Shown here in pieces: positions 23,487-32,844 of a DNA stretch of 64,000 nucleotides (position 1 is its first letter; every line of letters starts with the position of its first letter). The stretch spans positions 62,001-126,000 of the forward strand of contig NZ_ATAE01000028.1 in the NCBI RefSeq assembly GCF_000474275.2. The letters are read 5' to 3'. Made by a program: the position numbers and the translations under genes. The notes beneath the pieces were generated by a model. The model had not been told where the DNA came from. It saw nothing but the letters and a program-made list of their open reading frames with translations, and did not search any database. The stretch is from Alkalihalophilus marmarensis DSM 21297. GTDB taxonomy: Bacteria > Bacillota > Bacilli > Bacillales > Bacillaceae_D.

Positions 23487-23594
23487 AATAATTCTCCCCT
23501 TTTGAGCTTTCAGCTTCCAGATAAGCTCTGTTATAGCTTAACCAAACTTAGTAAAAACAACGAAAAGAGAACTCAGCCAATTGATGTAAACAGA

Positions 23595-23626
23595 AGAAAA
23601 TCACCACCTATTAAAAGTGGTGATTT
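23595..23626 (-). terminator. Terminator after ileS
   Basis: On the minus strand AAATCACCAC and GGTGGTGATTT pair across a short A/T loop; CTTCTT follows. It separates ileS from ylyA. Confidence 0.7.
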
Positions 23627-23632
23627 GTAGTG

Positions 23633-26398
23633 TTAGTTATTGTAATGCGTCTCAACCGTCTCTGCACATGACTTACACAGTCCAGGGTGAGAATCACTTG
23701 TTCCAACTGTCGGTGTAACTACCCAGCAGCGCTCACATGTTTCACCTTCTGCTTTTTCAACAACGATACGAAGAGTATCAAAGCTCATAGCATCTTCAGG
23801 TGCTGCCTCAACGCCAGCTTTTACCTCTACCGCTGAGACGATAAATAATTTCTCTAAATTAGGTGTAGTGTTTAATAACTCTAATACATTCCCATCTGCA
23901 TATAATGTAACAGCAGCTGTTAATGATTTACCAATTCTCTTATCATTTCTTGCTTGTTCTAATGCTTTAAGAACATCATCACGAACAGCCATGAAGTGCT
24001 GCCATTTGGCTTTCAATTGTTCCACATCACCAAATGATTCGACCTCAGGCATATCTGTTAACTGAACACTTGCTTCACTTACAGCAGGGATCTCTTCCCA
24101 TACTTCATCAGCAGTATGAGATAGGATCGGTGATACTAGCTTCGTTAACGTAAGAACACTTTCGTACATAACCGTTTGAATTTTACGACGCTCAGCGTGA
24201 TCTGCATGTTCAATATAAAGAGTGTCTTTAGCAAGATCCATATAGAACGAACTTAATTCAATTGTGCAGAAATTATGGATCGTGTGATAAACAGTAGAGA
24301 ATTGGTATTGATCATATGCATCTTTTACCTTTTCAATCACTTCATTTAATTTAACAAGCATAAATAAATGAACGCCATCAAGATCCTCGTTCTTTACACG
24401 ATTCACAGCAGGATCGAAGTCATGTAAATTACCGAGCAAGAAACGGAAGGTGTTACGAATCTTTCGGTAAGACTCAGATACTTGCTTTAAAATCTTATCA
24501 GAAACACGTACATCAGACTGATAATCGACAGAAGCTACCCAAAGCCTTAAAATGTCCGCCCCCAATTGCTTCATGACATCGTTAGGAACGACAACATTAC
24601 CTACCGACTTACTCATCTTGCGCCCTTGCCCATCAAGAGCAAACCCGTGGCTTAGTACGCCTTTATATGGGGCTTTTCCAGTTACGGCTACACTAGTTGA
24701 TAAAGAAGAGTTAAACCAGCCGCGATATTGGTCTGAACCTTCAAGGTAAAGATCTGCCGGGCGAGCTAATTCTGCTCGTTCTTCAAGTACCGCTTGATGG
24801 GATGAACCTGAGTCAAACCATACATCCATAATATCCATTTCACGAGTAAATTCACCGTTTGGACTATGTTCTGAAGTAAAGCCTTCAGGCAATAACTCTT
24901 TTGTATCCCATTCAAACCAAATATTTGACCCGTGTTCACGGAAAAGAGCCGATACATGATCGATCGTTTCATCCGTGATAATCGGCTCGCCATTTTCTCC
25001 GTAAAATACCGGAATAGGCACACCCCATGCACGCTGTCTCGAAATACACCAATCCCCACGGTCACGAACCATGTTGTAAAGTCTTGTTTCTCCCCATGAA
25101 GGGATCCATTCTACATCGTTAATCGCTTGAAGAAGTTCATCTCGGAAATCAGCAATGGAAGCAAACCATTGAGCTGTAGCACGATAGATTACCGGCTTTT
25201 TTGTTCTCCAATCATGAGCATAAGAGTGTGTAATGAATGTTAATTTCATTAATGCGCCCACTTCATCGAGCTTTTCAGTAATCGGCTTATTTGCCTGATC
25301 ATAAAACATTCCTTCAAAGCCAGGAGCTTCCTCTGTCATATTCCCTTTATCATCAACCGGGCATAAAACATCGAGACCATACTTTTGTCCGACAAGATAA
25401 TCTTCTTCCCCGTGTCCTGGTGCTGTATGAACACAACCTGTACCAGCATCTAGTGTTACATGGTCTCCACACATAACGAGTGAATCACGTCCGTAAATCG
25501 GGTGGGTGGCAACAACATGCTCAAGCTCTTGACCTTTTACCGTTTTTTCAACTTCTACTTGCTCCCATTCAAATTCAGCTTGAAGCTTCTCAAGCAAGCC
25601 AGCTGCAACCACATATTTCTCGTCATTCACTTTGACTACGTTGTAATCAAGCTCAGGATGTACAGAAATTCCTAAGTTTGCTGGGATCGTCCAAGGAGTT
25701 GTTGTCCAAATAATGATCTTTTCATCACCAGCTAAAACATTTTTACCATCCTTAATATTAAAGGCCACATAAATAGAAGGCGAACGTTTGTCATGATACT
25801 CAATTTCAGCTTCAGCTAAAGCAGATTCAGAAGAAGGGGACCAATAAACAGGTTTTTTCCCTTTGTAGATATAGCCTTTTTTAGCCATATCACCGAATAC
25901 TTTAATTTGCTGAGCTTCATATTCTTTATCCAGAGTTACATAAGGGTTCCACCAATCTCCTCTGACACCTAACCGCATAAATTGTTCACGCTGACGGCTG
26001 ACTTGCTCACGTGCATACTCTTCACAAAGCTTACGAAAAGCAGCAACGGTCATTTCCTTACGTTTTACTTTACCGTTTTTAGTTAAGGCTGTTTCAATTG
26101 GCAGACCATGTGTGTCCCAACCAGGTACATATGGAGCATGAAATCCATTCATTGATTTATAGCGAACAATAAAGTCTTTCAGTACTTTGTTTAAAGCATG
26201 ACCCATGTGAATATCGCCATTGGCATAAGGAGGTCCATCATGTAATACAAATAGAGGACGACCTTCTGTTCTTTTTTGCACGGCTTTGTAAATATCTTGC
26301 TCGTTCCATTTTTCTTGACGTTTCGGTTCATTGTTCGGTAAGTTCCCGCGCATCGGGAAATCCGTTTTTGGCATAAGTAACGTTTGTTTATAATCCAT
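23633..26398 (-). CDS. ileS: Isoleucyl-tRNA synthetase
   Basis: Class I aminoacyl-tRNA synthetase of 921 aa that charges tRNA-Ile. The HIGH-type motif appears as [11 protein letters not shown], the KMSKS loop as [10 protein letters not shown], and the editing domain lies between them. A C-terminal zinc ribbon carries CERCW and CKSC. This is the bacterial (mupirocin-sensitive-type) form by layout. An AAGGAGG site precedes the start. Expression is controlled by the T-box leader upstream. Confidence 0.97.
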   Translation of the reverse strand: MDYKQTLLMPKTDFPMRGNLPNNEPKRQEKWNEQDIYKAVQKRTEGRPLFVLHDGPPYANGDIHMGHALNKVLKDFIVRYKSMNGFHAPYVPGWDTHGLPIETALTKNGKVKRKEMTVAAFRKLCEEYAREQVSRQREQFMRLGVRGDWWNPYVTLDKEYEAQQIKVFGDMAKKGYIYKGKKPVYWSPSSESALAEAEIEYHDKRSPSIYVAFNIKDGKNVLAGDEKIIIWTTTPWTIPANLGISVHPELDYNVVKVNDEKYVVAAGLLEKLQAEFEWEQVEVEKTVKGQELEHVVATHPIYGRDSLVMCGDHVTLDAGTGCVHTAPGHGEEDYLVGQKYGLDVLCPVDDKGNMTEEAPGFEGMFYDQANKPITEKLDEVGALMKLTFITHSYAHDWRTKKPVIYRATAQWFASIADFRDELLQAINDVEWIPSWGETRLYNMVRDRGDWCISRQRAWGVPIPVFYGENGEPIITDETIDHVSALFREHGSNIWFEWDTKELLPEGFTSEHSPNGEFTREMDIMDVWFDSGSSHQAVLEERAELARPADLYLEGSDQYRGWFNSSLSTSVAVTGKAPYKGVLSHGFALDGQGRKMSKSVGNVVVPNDVMKQLGADILRLWVASVDYQSDVRVSDKILKQVSESYRKIRNTFRFLLGNLHDFDPAVNRVKNEDLDGVHLFMLVKLNEVIEKVKDAYDQYQFSTVYHTIHNFCTIELSSFYMDLAKDTLYIEHADHAERRKIQTVMYESVLTLTKLVSPILSHTADEVWEEIPAVSEASVQLTDMPEVESFGDVEQLKAKWQHFMAVRDDVLKALEQARNDKRIGKSLTAAVTLYADGNVLELLNTTPNLEKLFIVSAVEVKAGVEAAPEDAMSFDTLRIVVEKAEGETCERCWVVTPTVGTSDSHPGLCKSCAETVETHYNN

Positions 26399-26480
26399 TC
26401 CTTATTTCCTCCTTGTTGTTTTCACCACTTGATAATTGTGAAACATTTATGTGAAACTTCCTAACGTATAGCACAAAAAC

Positions 26481-26766
26481 AAAAAAGTCCCCTCATCCCA
26501 AATAGGGACGAGAAGACTTACCCGTGGTACCACCCTAATGAAAAGAAATAGTGTAATGCTTGAATACCGTGCAATAACAATTTCTCTCCACTTAGCATTC
26601 GTAACGTGAACGTGACGTCGCAGCCTACTGGATCAACATCGTTCGGTGCAAAACTAAAGGGTGATTTTCTGTAAAGATCTATAGTTCAGGCTCGCACCGC
26701 CCCTGAATCGCTTCTCTAAGATTCCTTACATACTATCCCTTATCCTTGTCGTATGCTATATAAGTA
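26481..26766 (-). promoter_or_regulatory. T-box leader of ileS (isoleucine specifier ATC)
   Basis: The T-box core AGGGTGGTACCACGGG lies at 26521-26536 (minus strand), and a terminator at 26481-26518 ends in six T. In stem I, AAGGG pairs with CCCTT and GTAA with TTAC around the specifier loop AGAAAATCA. The codon ATC is at 26663-26665 and is followed by A, as usual. Uncharged tRNA-Ile would stabilise the antiterminator. The codon agrees with the downstream gene. Confidence 0.95.
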
Positions 26767-26772
26767 ATCATT

Positions 26773-26802
26773 ATTATATGCTAAATGAGATGCGCTGTGC
26801 AA
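26773..26802 (-). promoter_or_regulatory. Sigma-A promoter of ileS
   Basis: On the minus strand TTGCAC (26797-26802), 18 bp, TATAAT (26773-26778). It leads straight into the T-box leader. Confidence 0.8.
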
Positions 26803-26825
26803 GGTGCACAGTGAAAATGAATGAA

Positions 26826-27320
26826 TTAGGATTGTTCTTTTTCCAATTCATGTTCTTCTGGTTCGACAAACTCGTCCCAATCATCTGTTTTTAACATCTC
26901 TAATTGTGCTTCAATTAACATTTTAAATCGCATTTTATAAACAGATGCCTGCTTTTTTAATTCTTCCATCTCAATCATGATTTTACGGGACTTTGATAAA
27001 GAATCATTAATAATACGATCAGCATTCTTCTCAGCTTCTTTAACGATTAACTGAGCTTCTTTTTGCGCATTGCGCCTTACTTCTTCTGCTGACTCTTGAG
27101 CAACTAGAATAGACTTGTTTAATGTTTCTTCAATGTTCTTAAAGTGCTCAAGTTTCTCATCTAGATCAGTGACTCGATCAAACAATTCTTTCTTCTCACG
27201 CAGCACAGCTTCATAGTCTTTAATGACTTGATCAAGAAATTCATTGACTTCATCTTCATCATACCCTCTGAAACCTCTGGTAAATTCCTTGTTGTGAATA
27301 TCTAATGGTGTTAAAGGCAC
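26826..27320 (-). CDS. divIVA: DivIVA, polar and septal curvature-sensing protein
   Basis: Coiled-coil scaffold that binds negatively curved membrane at septa and poles and recruits Min and sporulation partners. The N-terminal PLTPLDIHNKEFTRGFRGYDEDEVNEFLD is the membrane-binding signature; the rest is heptad-rich coiled coil with an acidic tail. The open frame starts at a TTG (27335), but the GTG at 27320 gives exactly the family N-terminus and 164 aa, with GGGGGTGG upstream. It is the last gene of the ylm group. Confidence 0.95.
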   Translation of the reverse strand: MPLTPLDIHNKEFTRGFRGYDEDEVNEFLDQVIKDYEAVLREKKELFDRVTDLDEKLEHFKNIEETLNKSILVAQESAEEVRRNAQKEAQLIVKEAEKNADRIINDSLSKSRKIMIEMEELKKQASVYKMRFKMLIEAQLEMLKTDDWDEFVEPEEHELEKEQS

Positions 27321-27459
27321 CTTTGCCACCCCCAATTTTAAACTTTTCTTGGAATTTCACTTTTTTCATTACTCTGTAGTTTATTTTTCTTATATTCGAC
27401 AAAAAAAGAGTAAAACCTTTTATTCCCACAAAGAAATAATTGGAAACATCATTATCTGA

Positions 27460-28233
27460 CTATAATAATCTCGCGTAACGAATTCTAATTTTATCTTTTT
27501 TTGTCCGGCCTAATTGTTCTAGCACTTTACTGCGTCCGTGTCCACGAACAGATATGTAATCTCCTTCTTTAACTAAGAAGTCCACGTGATCGGTTACCCG
27601 CCAATTCACTTTAACGAAGCCTCTTTCAATATACGGCTTCACTTTTGCACGAGAAAGATTATAAATTTCTGAGAGGATGACATCAAGCCTCATAGAGGAA
27701 ACGGTCGTACTTTCCTCCGTCCATTTATCTTCTGGTGTTTTTAGTTGTTCAAGTGAAATAGGCACTAAATCAATACTAGCCTTACCAATCTTCTCTACAT
27801 TCATTTTCACGAAGTCAGCGATTTCACTTGCTACAACTAATTGAATACCATCCTGAGTAATCATGATATCCCCAAACTTTTCTCGTTTAAGCCCAATATT
27901 CATCAAAGATCCTAATACATCAGAATGAGTGAGCGTAATGAATTTGGCAGGGTAATTTATCGAAAAATAAGCTAAATTGAAATGAGATTGTTCAATTTCT
28001 AAATAGGAAGGACAAAGATAAGCTCGCTTTCTCTCAGAGTCATCTGCTCCTCCAAAAAATTGATAAGACAGCTCGTCATCATTTCCAATAATTAATCGAA
28101 CAATATCTTGCTCTCTTGGGTCAAGGAAATCCGTTCTGCGCTCTTGATGCATCACACTTACTTCCTCTTTCCACGATAATACTTGTTCAACAAATGGCCT
28201 TTCTTCTTCCCTAAAATGCTGAAAAATCGACAT
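27460..28233 (-). CDS. ylmH: YlmH, S4-domain RNA-binding protein
   Basis: A 257-aa protein with a C-terminal S4 domain (about 180-250; RAKVKPYIERGFVKVNW...GDYISVRGHGR) and an N-terminal YlmH-type region. The YlmH family binds the ribosome and can act beside RqcH in ribosome quality control, as a parallel to RqcP. That role is family knowledge, not visible here. It sits between ylmG and divIVA as in other Firmicutes. Confidence 0.9.
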   Translation of the reverse strand: MSIFQHFREEERPFVEQVLSWKEEVSVMHQERRTDFLDPREQDIVRLIIGNDDELSYQFFGGADDSERKRAYLCPSYLEIEQSHFNLAYFSINYPAKFITLTHSDVLGSLMNIGLKREKFGDIMITQDGIQLVVASEIADFVKMNVEKIGKASIDLVPISLEQLKTPEDKWTEESTTVSSMRLDVILSEIYNLSRAKVKPYIERGFVKVNWRVTDHVDFLVKEGDYISVRGHGRSKVLEQLGRTKKDKIRIRYARLL

Positions 28234-28286
28234 GAACGAACTCCTTTAATCGAACTCCTTCAATTAAGGTTCCCGCATCCTTCACC

Positions 28287-28541
28287 TTAACTAAAAATGG
28301 CAAGAACTCCCGCGCTCGCTAAACGTAGAACAATAATCGCTACAATCGGCGATAAATCAATCATACCTAGCGGCGGGATAAAACGTCTGAATGGTTCCAA
28401 ATATGGCTCGACAATGCTTCCTAAAAATTGCCCGAAAGAGGATTCACGGGCATTCGGGAACCAAGACATAAGAATATATCCAATAATTAAAAATGAGTAT
28501 ATATACATTGCGTTATAAAGCAATGCACCTATTGTTTGCAC
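28287..28541 (-). CDS. ylmG: YlmG, YggT-family membrane protein
   Basis: An 84-aa protein with two transmembrane helices (about 5-25 and 60-82) and the conserved loop [16 protein letters not shown]. It starts with GTG behind AAAGGTGGTG. The exact role is unknown; relatives affect membrane or division organisation. It lies between sepF and ylmH. Confidence 0.88.
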   Translation of the reverse strand: MQTIGALLYNAMYIYSFLIIGYILMSWFPNARESSFGQFLGSIVEPYLEPFRRFIPPLGMIDLSPIVAIIVLRLASAGVLAIFS

Positions 28542-28567
28542 GAATACTTCACCACCTTTATCATACC

Positions 28568-29014
28568 TTAACGATCAAACTGATCTTGCATCATTTCTGT
28601 AATGGTTCCTGAAACATCTACATTATCAGGCGTACACAAGAAAATATTTTGACCTAGCTTTTGAATGTCTCCTCCAATAGCATACACTGTCCCGCTCAAA
28701 AAATCGACTACCCGCTTTGCCTGGTCATGGGAGACGCGTTGTAAATTGATAATGACGGCTTTGCGGCTTTTAAGATGGTCAGCAATCTCCTGTGCCTCAT
28801 CATATGTTCTAGGTTCCACTAAAATGACTTTAGCACCTTTTTGCACACTTTGAAGACTTACAACATTTGCTGCCTGCTGCTTATCACTGCTTTTTTTCCC
28901 TCTTTGGGGAGTGGGCTCTATTTCATCTTCTGAAGCTTCTTCGACAACCTCTTCATATTCCCTTACGTCATCTTCTAATTCAAAAAATCGCTTAAATTTC
29001 TTTTTCATCCCCAT
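28568..29014 (-). CDS. sepF: SepF, cell division protein and FtsZ membrane anchor
   Basis: Forms rings that bundle FtsZ filaments and tether them to the membrane. The N-terminal amphipathic helix region ([12 protein letters not shown]), a variable acidic linker (about 20-55) and the C-terminal SepF fold (about 60-148, with [19 protein letters not shown]) are clear. The length of 148 aa is normal. It is FtsA-redundant in B. subtilis. Confidence 0.95.
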   Translation of the reverse strand: MGMKKKFKRFFELEDDVREYEEVVEEASEDEIEPTPQRGKKSSDKQQAANVVSLQSVQKGAKVILVEPRTYDEAQEIADHLKSRKAVIINLQRVSHDQAKRVVDFLSGTVYAIGGDIQKLGQNIFLCTPDNVDVSGTITEMMQDQFDR

Positions 29015-29049
29015 AAACCATCCCTCCTCTTAATAGTTGTACTCTTTTA

Positions 29050-29739
29050 TCAATTTACTTCTTTTTTCTCATTGCCGACAAGTGATGTGCCAATACGTAT
29101 AAAGGTTGCTCCTTCTTCAATAGCTACTTGGTAGTCATTAGACATTCCCATTGAGAGCTCTGTACACGGAGCATGAGAATAGTTTTTGGCCTGAATATCT
29201 AATTGAAGTTTCTTTAATGCCTTAAAGATTGGTCTTGTCTCTTCGGGATCATTGACATATGGCGCCATTGTCATTAAGCCTATAATTTTCAAGGAAGGAT
29301 ACGCTGCTAACTCTTGTATAAACTCATCTACTTCCTCTATATCAAGACCTGCTTTTGACTCTTCTTTTGAAACATTTACTTGAACAAAACATGCCAGTTC
29401 ACTGTCTAGACGCTTGTCCAATTCTTTAGCAAGCGACATCCGATCAAGAGAATGCAGATAAGAAATGTGAGGGACTACTTTTTTCACTTTTTTTGATTGG
29501 AGGGAGCCTATAAAATGCCAAGAAACCTGTTCTTGAATGTCTTCTAGTTTCATAGCTAAGCCTTCCGCTCTATTTTCCCCTAAATGAACAACGCCTGCAT
29601 CAATCGCCTCTTTTGCTCGCTCGTTGCTGACATACTTGGTCACTGCTACCACATTTACCGAGGCAGGATCTCTACCGGTCCGCGCACAAATGGACGCTAT
29701 TTCACTTTGTATTTTGTCAAAATTCTGCTTGACTGACAT
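29050..29739 (-). CDS. ylmE: YggS/YlmE, PLP-binding homeostasis protein
   Basis: Single-domain TIM-barrel protein that binds pyridoxal phosphate and helps keep free PLP and amino-acid pools in balance. The PLP lysine lies in VVAVTKYVS, HFIGSLQSKK is the second signature, and the phosphate-binding SMGMSNDYQVAIEEGATFIRIG is intact. The start at 29739 has AAGTAAGG upstream; a GTG two codons earlier is possible. 229 aa. Confidence 0.93.
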   Translation of the reverse strand: MSVKQNFDKIQSEIASICARTGRDPASVNVVAVTKYVSNERAKEAIDAGVVHLGENRAEGLAMKLEDIQEQVSWHFIGSLQSKKVKKVVPHISYLHSLDRMSLAKELDKRLDSELACFVQVNVSKEESKAGLDIEEVDEFIQELAAYPSLKIIGLMTMAPYVNDPEETRPIFKALKKLQLDIQAKNYSHAPCTELSMGMSNDYQVAIEEGATFIRIGTSLVGNEKKEVN

Positions 29740-29773
29740 ATTCACTTCACCTTACTTTCTTCTTACCAACCAT

Positions 29774-30616
29774 TTACCTAAGGCCGATATAACTCATAAA
29801 TCTGCCTGTTTTACCTGATTCAGCCCGGTATGAATAGAGTCTGTCATCTTTAGCTGTACAAACAGACGAAACGTAAATATTTCGTTCTTCTATGCCAGCT
29901 TCAATTAATAAATGCTTATTTAATAATCTTAAATCTAATTGATATTTTCCATTTGCATTTTTTGTGTAAACTACTTTTTCTTCAGCACAGGGTAGTGCAT
30001 TAAGTACCTTATTAATAACAAAATCATCAACTTCGTATGCCTCTTTACTAATGCAAGGGGCAATAGCCACCTGAATATCATTAAGAGGAACTCCTTCATC
30101 ATTGTTCCATTTCTCAATCATCTTAGGACCAATTAATTGGACAGTTCCCTTCCAGCCTGCATGGGCGACACCGATTATTCCGTGGTTTCTTGCGTGGTTT
30201 CTTGCGTGGTTTCTTGCAAAGAAAAGCAAAGGTACACAATCTGCATAAAGGCTGGTTAATAAAATTCCTCGCTCCTTGGTATACAAACCATCTGTAGCAG
30301 AAATCGCATCCTGTATTGTTCTTGCTCCTAAACCCATGTCTTCTTTTGTTACTTTTTGTATTGTTGAACCATGAACCTGTTCTGAACCTACCCATTGACT
30401 CAAAGGAAAGGAAATAATTTCAGCAAATCTCTCACGATTTTTTAATACAGAATCTGATTCATCATTCACATGGAACCCCATATTAAGGGTATTAAAAGGC
30501 GGCTCGCTTAATCCGCCCTTTCTTGTTGTAACACCAGCAACAAGATCTGAGTTTTCGTTTTGCCATTGTTTTACTGATAAACATTCTGGGTGGATTTCAT
30601 TAAATACCTCTCCCAT
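29774..30616 (-). CDS. ylmD: YlmD, multicopper-oxidase-like/laccase-domain protein (YfiH family)
   Basis: YfiH-family enzyme of 280 aa with zinc- and copper-type ligands; relatives act as purine nucleoside phosphorylase/adenosine deaminase. The catalytic Cys is in YADCVPLLF and the His in GVAHAGWKG. Between them a perfect 12-bp tandem triplication (30181-30216) encodes three copies of Ala-Arg-Asn-His, where relatives have a short loop. The frame stays open. The start at 30616 has GGAGGTGG upstream; an open frame to 30673 is rejected. Confidence 0.9.
   Translation of the reverse strand: MGEVFNEIHPECLSVKQWQNENSDLVAGVTTRKGGLSEPPFNTLNMGFHVNDESDSVLKNRERFAEIISFPLSQWVGSEQVHGSTIQKVTKEDMGLGARTIQDAISATDGLYTKERGILLTSLYADCVPLLFFARNHARNHARNHGIIGVAHAGWKGTVQLIGPKMIEKWNNDEGVPLNDIQVAIAPCISKEAYEVDDFVINKVLNALPCAEEKVVYTKNANGKYQLDLRLLNKHLLIEAGIEERNIYVSSVCTAKDDRLYSYRAESGKTGRFMSYIGLR
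30181..30216. repeat. Perfect 12-bp tandem repeat, three copies, inside ylmD
   Basis: CGTGGTTTCTTG occurs at 30181-30192, 30193-30204 and 30205-30216 without a mismatch. Because the unit is 12 bp it adds four residues per copy and keeps frame. Confidence 0.97.
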
Positions 30617-30709
30617 TATGTTCCACCTCCGACTTGCTGCTTCTAAAAACTTAGTTTGGTTATAGTTTACCATAATTGACCGCTTACAAGAAACGACTTT
30701 ATTCCTTTT

Positions 30710-31003
30710 TCAACGCCTTCTTGTTGTCGTTTGCTGGCTCATATTAGTAAATGGCCGTCTAAACCCTTCTGGTACTTCAACTAATATAACATCGGAACCA
30801 ATCTTAATGATATTCTTCCATGGAATAATCACTTCCTGTTCTTCCCTGCCAAAAAGCCCCATCATCTTACCCGTCCCGTTTATTACCATTGCTTCAATTT
30901 CACCTGTTTGTAAATTAATATCTAAATCAGTTAAGTGACCCAGCCTTTTTCCATTCTCCATATTAACGATATCTTTTGCCTGCAGATCAGATATTTTCAT
31001 CAT
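30710..31003 (-). CDS. ylmC: YlmC/YmxH-family PRC-barrel protein
   Basis: Small protein with a PRC-barrel-like fold (MKISDLQAKDIVNMENGKRLGHLTDLDINLQTGEI). The start at 31003 is behind AAGAGGTGAT with 7-bp spacing and gives 97 aa. A longer form from 31030 with GGAGGAGAGGG also has a good ribosome site, so the start is not certain. Members are often annotated as sporulation-associated; the actual role is unknown. It heads the ylm group after sigG. Confidence 0.82.
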   Translation of the reverse strand: MMKISDLQAKDIVNMENGKRLGHLTDLDINLQTGEIEAMVINGTGKMMGLFGREEQEVIIPWKNIIKIGSDVILVEVPEGFRRPFTNMSQQTTTRRR

Positions 31004-31105
31004 GTGACTCATCACCTCTTTTTCAGTCATACCCTCTCCTCCCATTGTATGCGCTTAGTTCCATGAATTATGAACAAGTTTAAATGAGACTAAGGGTTAA
31101 AATGA

Positions 31106-31143
31106 CAAAAAGCCCTTACGAAATTAGTTCGTAAGAGGCTTTT
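31106..31143 (-). terminator. Terminator after sigG
   Basis: On the minus strand AAAAGCCTCTTACGA pairs with TCGTAAGGGCTTTT around a 7-nt loop, and the last T residues form the tail. It separates sigG from ylmC. Confidence 0.8.
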
Positions 31144-31169
31144 GCTGATTGATATGTTTACTAAACCTG

Positions 31170-31955
31170 TTAACTTTGAGCATGCTTATTCATTTGTTGG
31201 ATAGCGGCCTTTTCTAACCTGGATACTTGTGCTTGTGAAATACCAATTTCATCAGCGACTTCCATTTGAGTTTTCCCTTGGAAAAAGCGCATATTTAAAA
31301 TCATTTTTTCTCGATCATTCAGGCGGATCATGGCTTCTTTTAATGCAATTTCTTCTACCCAGTTAACATCTTTATTACGATCATCACTTATTTGATCCAT
31401 TACAAAGATTGGGTCTCCCCCATCATTGTAAATCGGCTCAAACAAAGAGACAGGATCCTGAATTGCATCAAGGGCAAAAACCACATCTTCTTTTGGCACA
31501 TCAAGAACTTTGGCAATTTCTTGTACTGTCGGCTCATTTTCACGCTTTTTTTCAGCCATCAGTTGATCTCTGACCTGCAGCGCTTTATACGCGATATCAC
31601 GCAAAGACCTTGAAACTCGTATTGGATTATTATCACGCAGATACCTTCTTATTTCACCAATAATCATAGGAACTGCATACGTTGAAAATTTGACATTTTG
31701 ACTTAAATCAAAGTTGTCAATTGATTTCATTAACCCAATACAACCTACTTGAAATAAATCATCGACGTACTCCCCGCGATTGTTGAATCGTTGAATAACG
31801 CTTAACACTAAACGTAAATTACCATTAACTAACACTTCTCTTGCACTGTCATCACCACTTTGTAACTGAGTAAATAAATCGCGCATTTCGGTGTTTTTTA
31901 ATACTGGAAGCTTTGATGTATCTACCCCACAGATTTCAACTTTATTTCGTGTCAA
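31170..31955 (-). CDS. sigG: Sigma-G, late forespore RNA polymerase sigma factor
   Basis: Directs forespore transcription after engulfment. The 261-aa protein has sigma-70 regions 2 (about 55-125), 3 and 4 (HTH near 210-255, QMEVADEIGISQAQVSRLEKAA). The RNKVEICGVDTSKLPVLKN N-terminus with its SpoIIAB/CsfB contact region is intact. The true start is the TTG at 31955 with GGAGGGAAAG upstream; an ATG at 32039 lies upstream of the promoter-like elements and is rejected. A SigF-type promoter precedes it. B. subtilis name spoIIIG. Confidence 0.95.
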   Translation of the reverse strand: MTRNKVEICGVDTSKLPVLKNTEMRDLFTQLQSGDDSAREVLVNGNLRLVLSVIQRFNNRGEYVDDLFQVGCIGLMKSIDNFDLSQNVKFSTYAVPMIIGEIRRYLRDNNPIRVSRSLRDIAYKALQVRDQLMAEKKRENEPTVQEIAKVLDVPKEDVVFALDAIQDPVSLFEPIYNDGGDPIFVMDQISDDRNKDVNWVEEIALKEAMIRLNDREKMILNMRFFQGKTQMEVADEIGISQAQVSRLEKAAIQQMNKHAQS

Positions 31956-31992
31956 TTCTTTCCCTCCTAACGCGGGAGATGATGTCAAGTAA

Positions 31993-32020
31993 AGTATCTC
32001 CTTAGGTGGGAAAAATATGC
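31993..32020 (-). promoter_or_regulatory. Possible SigF-type promoter of sigG
   Basis: On the minus strand GCATA (32016-32020), 14 bp, GGAGATACT (31993-32001), fits the SigF pattern GYATA ... GGnnAnAnT. It lies in the sigE-sigG gap. In B. subtilis sigG is turned on by SigF in the forespore. Confidence 0.55.
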
Positions 32021-32096
32021 ACAAGCTAAAATCAGTCAATTTTGACTAAAGGGGAGAGAGCTTGATACGAAACGAAAACTTCAGTAAAAATATTTT

Positions 32097-32810
32097 TTAC
32101 ACCATTTTATTGAACTCTTTTTGTAGTCGTTTAATAATTCGTTTTTCTAAACGGGATATATAGGATTGAGAGATCCCAAGCATATCTGCCACATCTTTCT
32201 GTGTTTTTTCTTCTTCCCCAGCAAGTCCAAAACGAAGCTCCATGATCTGCTTTTCACGTTCATTTAACGTATGAAGAGCTTTTACTAATAATTTACGATC
32301 TACTTTTTCTTCAATTCCTCGTGTAATGATATCCTCTTCTGTTCCAAGTACATCTGACAACAATAACTCGTTGCCATCCCAATCGATGTTAAGAGGCTCA
32401 TCAAAGGACACTTCAGACCGTGTTTTATTGTTCCTCCGTAAATACATCAGAATTTCATTTTCTATACAACGAGAAGCATAGGTTGCGAGCTTAATTTTCT
32501 TTTCAGGATTAAAGGTATTTACCGCTTTTATGAGGCCTATGGTTCCTATACTGATTAGATCCTCAATATTAATTCCTGTGTTTTCAAACTTCCTAGCAAT
32601 ATACACCACAAGACGCAGGTTTCTCTCGATCAGCATCGAACGCACGGCTTTATCACCCGTCGGTAGCTTCTTCAATAATACGGCCTCTTCTTCTTTAGAA
32701 AGCGGCGGGGGCAAGGCTTCACTGCCGCCGATATAATAAATCTCATCTGGCTTCATTCCCAGCTTGTGCATAATTCGATACCACAATAGCCTTAATTTAA
32801 GTTTTAACAA
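32097..32810 (-). CDS. sigE: Pro-sigma-E, early mother-cell sigma factor
   Basis: A 237-aa precursor whose N-terminal pro-region (about residues 1-27, hydrophobic and basic) is removed by SpoIIGA. The region ending [15 protein letters not shown] marks the mature start. Regions 2 ([18 protein letters not shown]) and 4 ([22 protein letters not shown]) are intact. It starts with TTG at 32810 behind AGGAGGCGA. It is co-transcribed with spoIIGA. Confidence 0.96.
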   Translation of the reverse strand: MLKLKLRLLWYRIMHKLGMKPDEIYYIGGSEALPPPLSKEEEAVLLKKLPTGDKAVRSMLIERNLRLVVYIARKFENTGINIEDLISIGTIGLIKAVNTFNPEKKIKLATYASRCIENEILMYLRRNNKTRSEVSFDEPLNIDWDGNELLLSDVLGTEEDIITRGIEEKVDRKLLVKALHTLNEREKQIMELRFGLAGEEEKTQKDVADMLGISQSYISRLEKRIIKRLQKEFNKMV

Positions 32811-32844
32811 TAAAATCGCCTCCTATGATGTAAGGTAATAATCT

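Noticed and set aside
31956-32039. Longer sigG from 32039
   Set aside because: It would start upstream of the SigF-like promoter and add 28 residues not found in SigG. The TTG at 31955 has a strong ribosome site.
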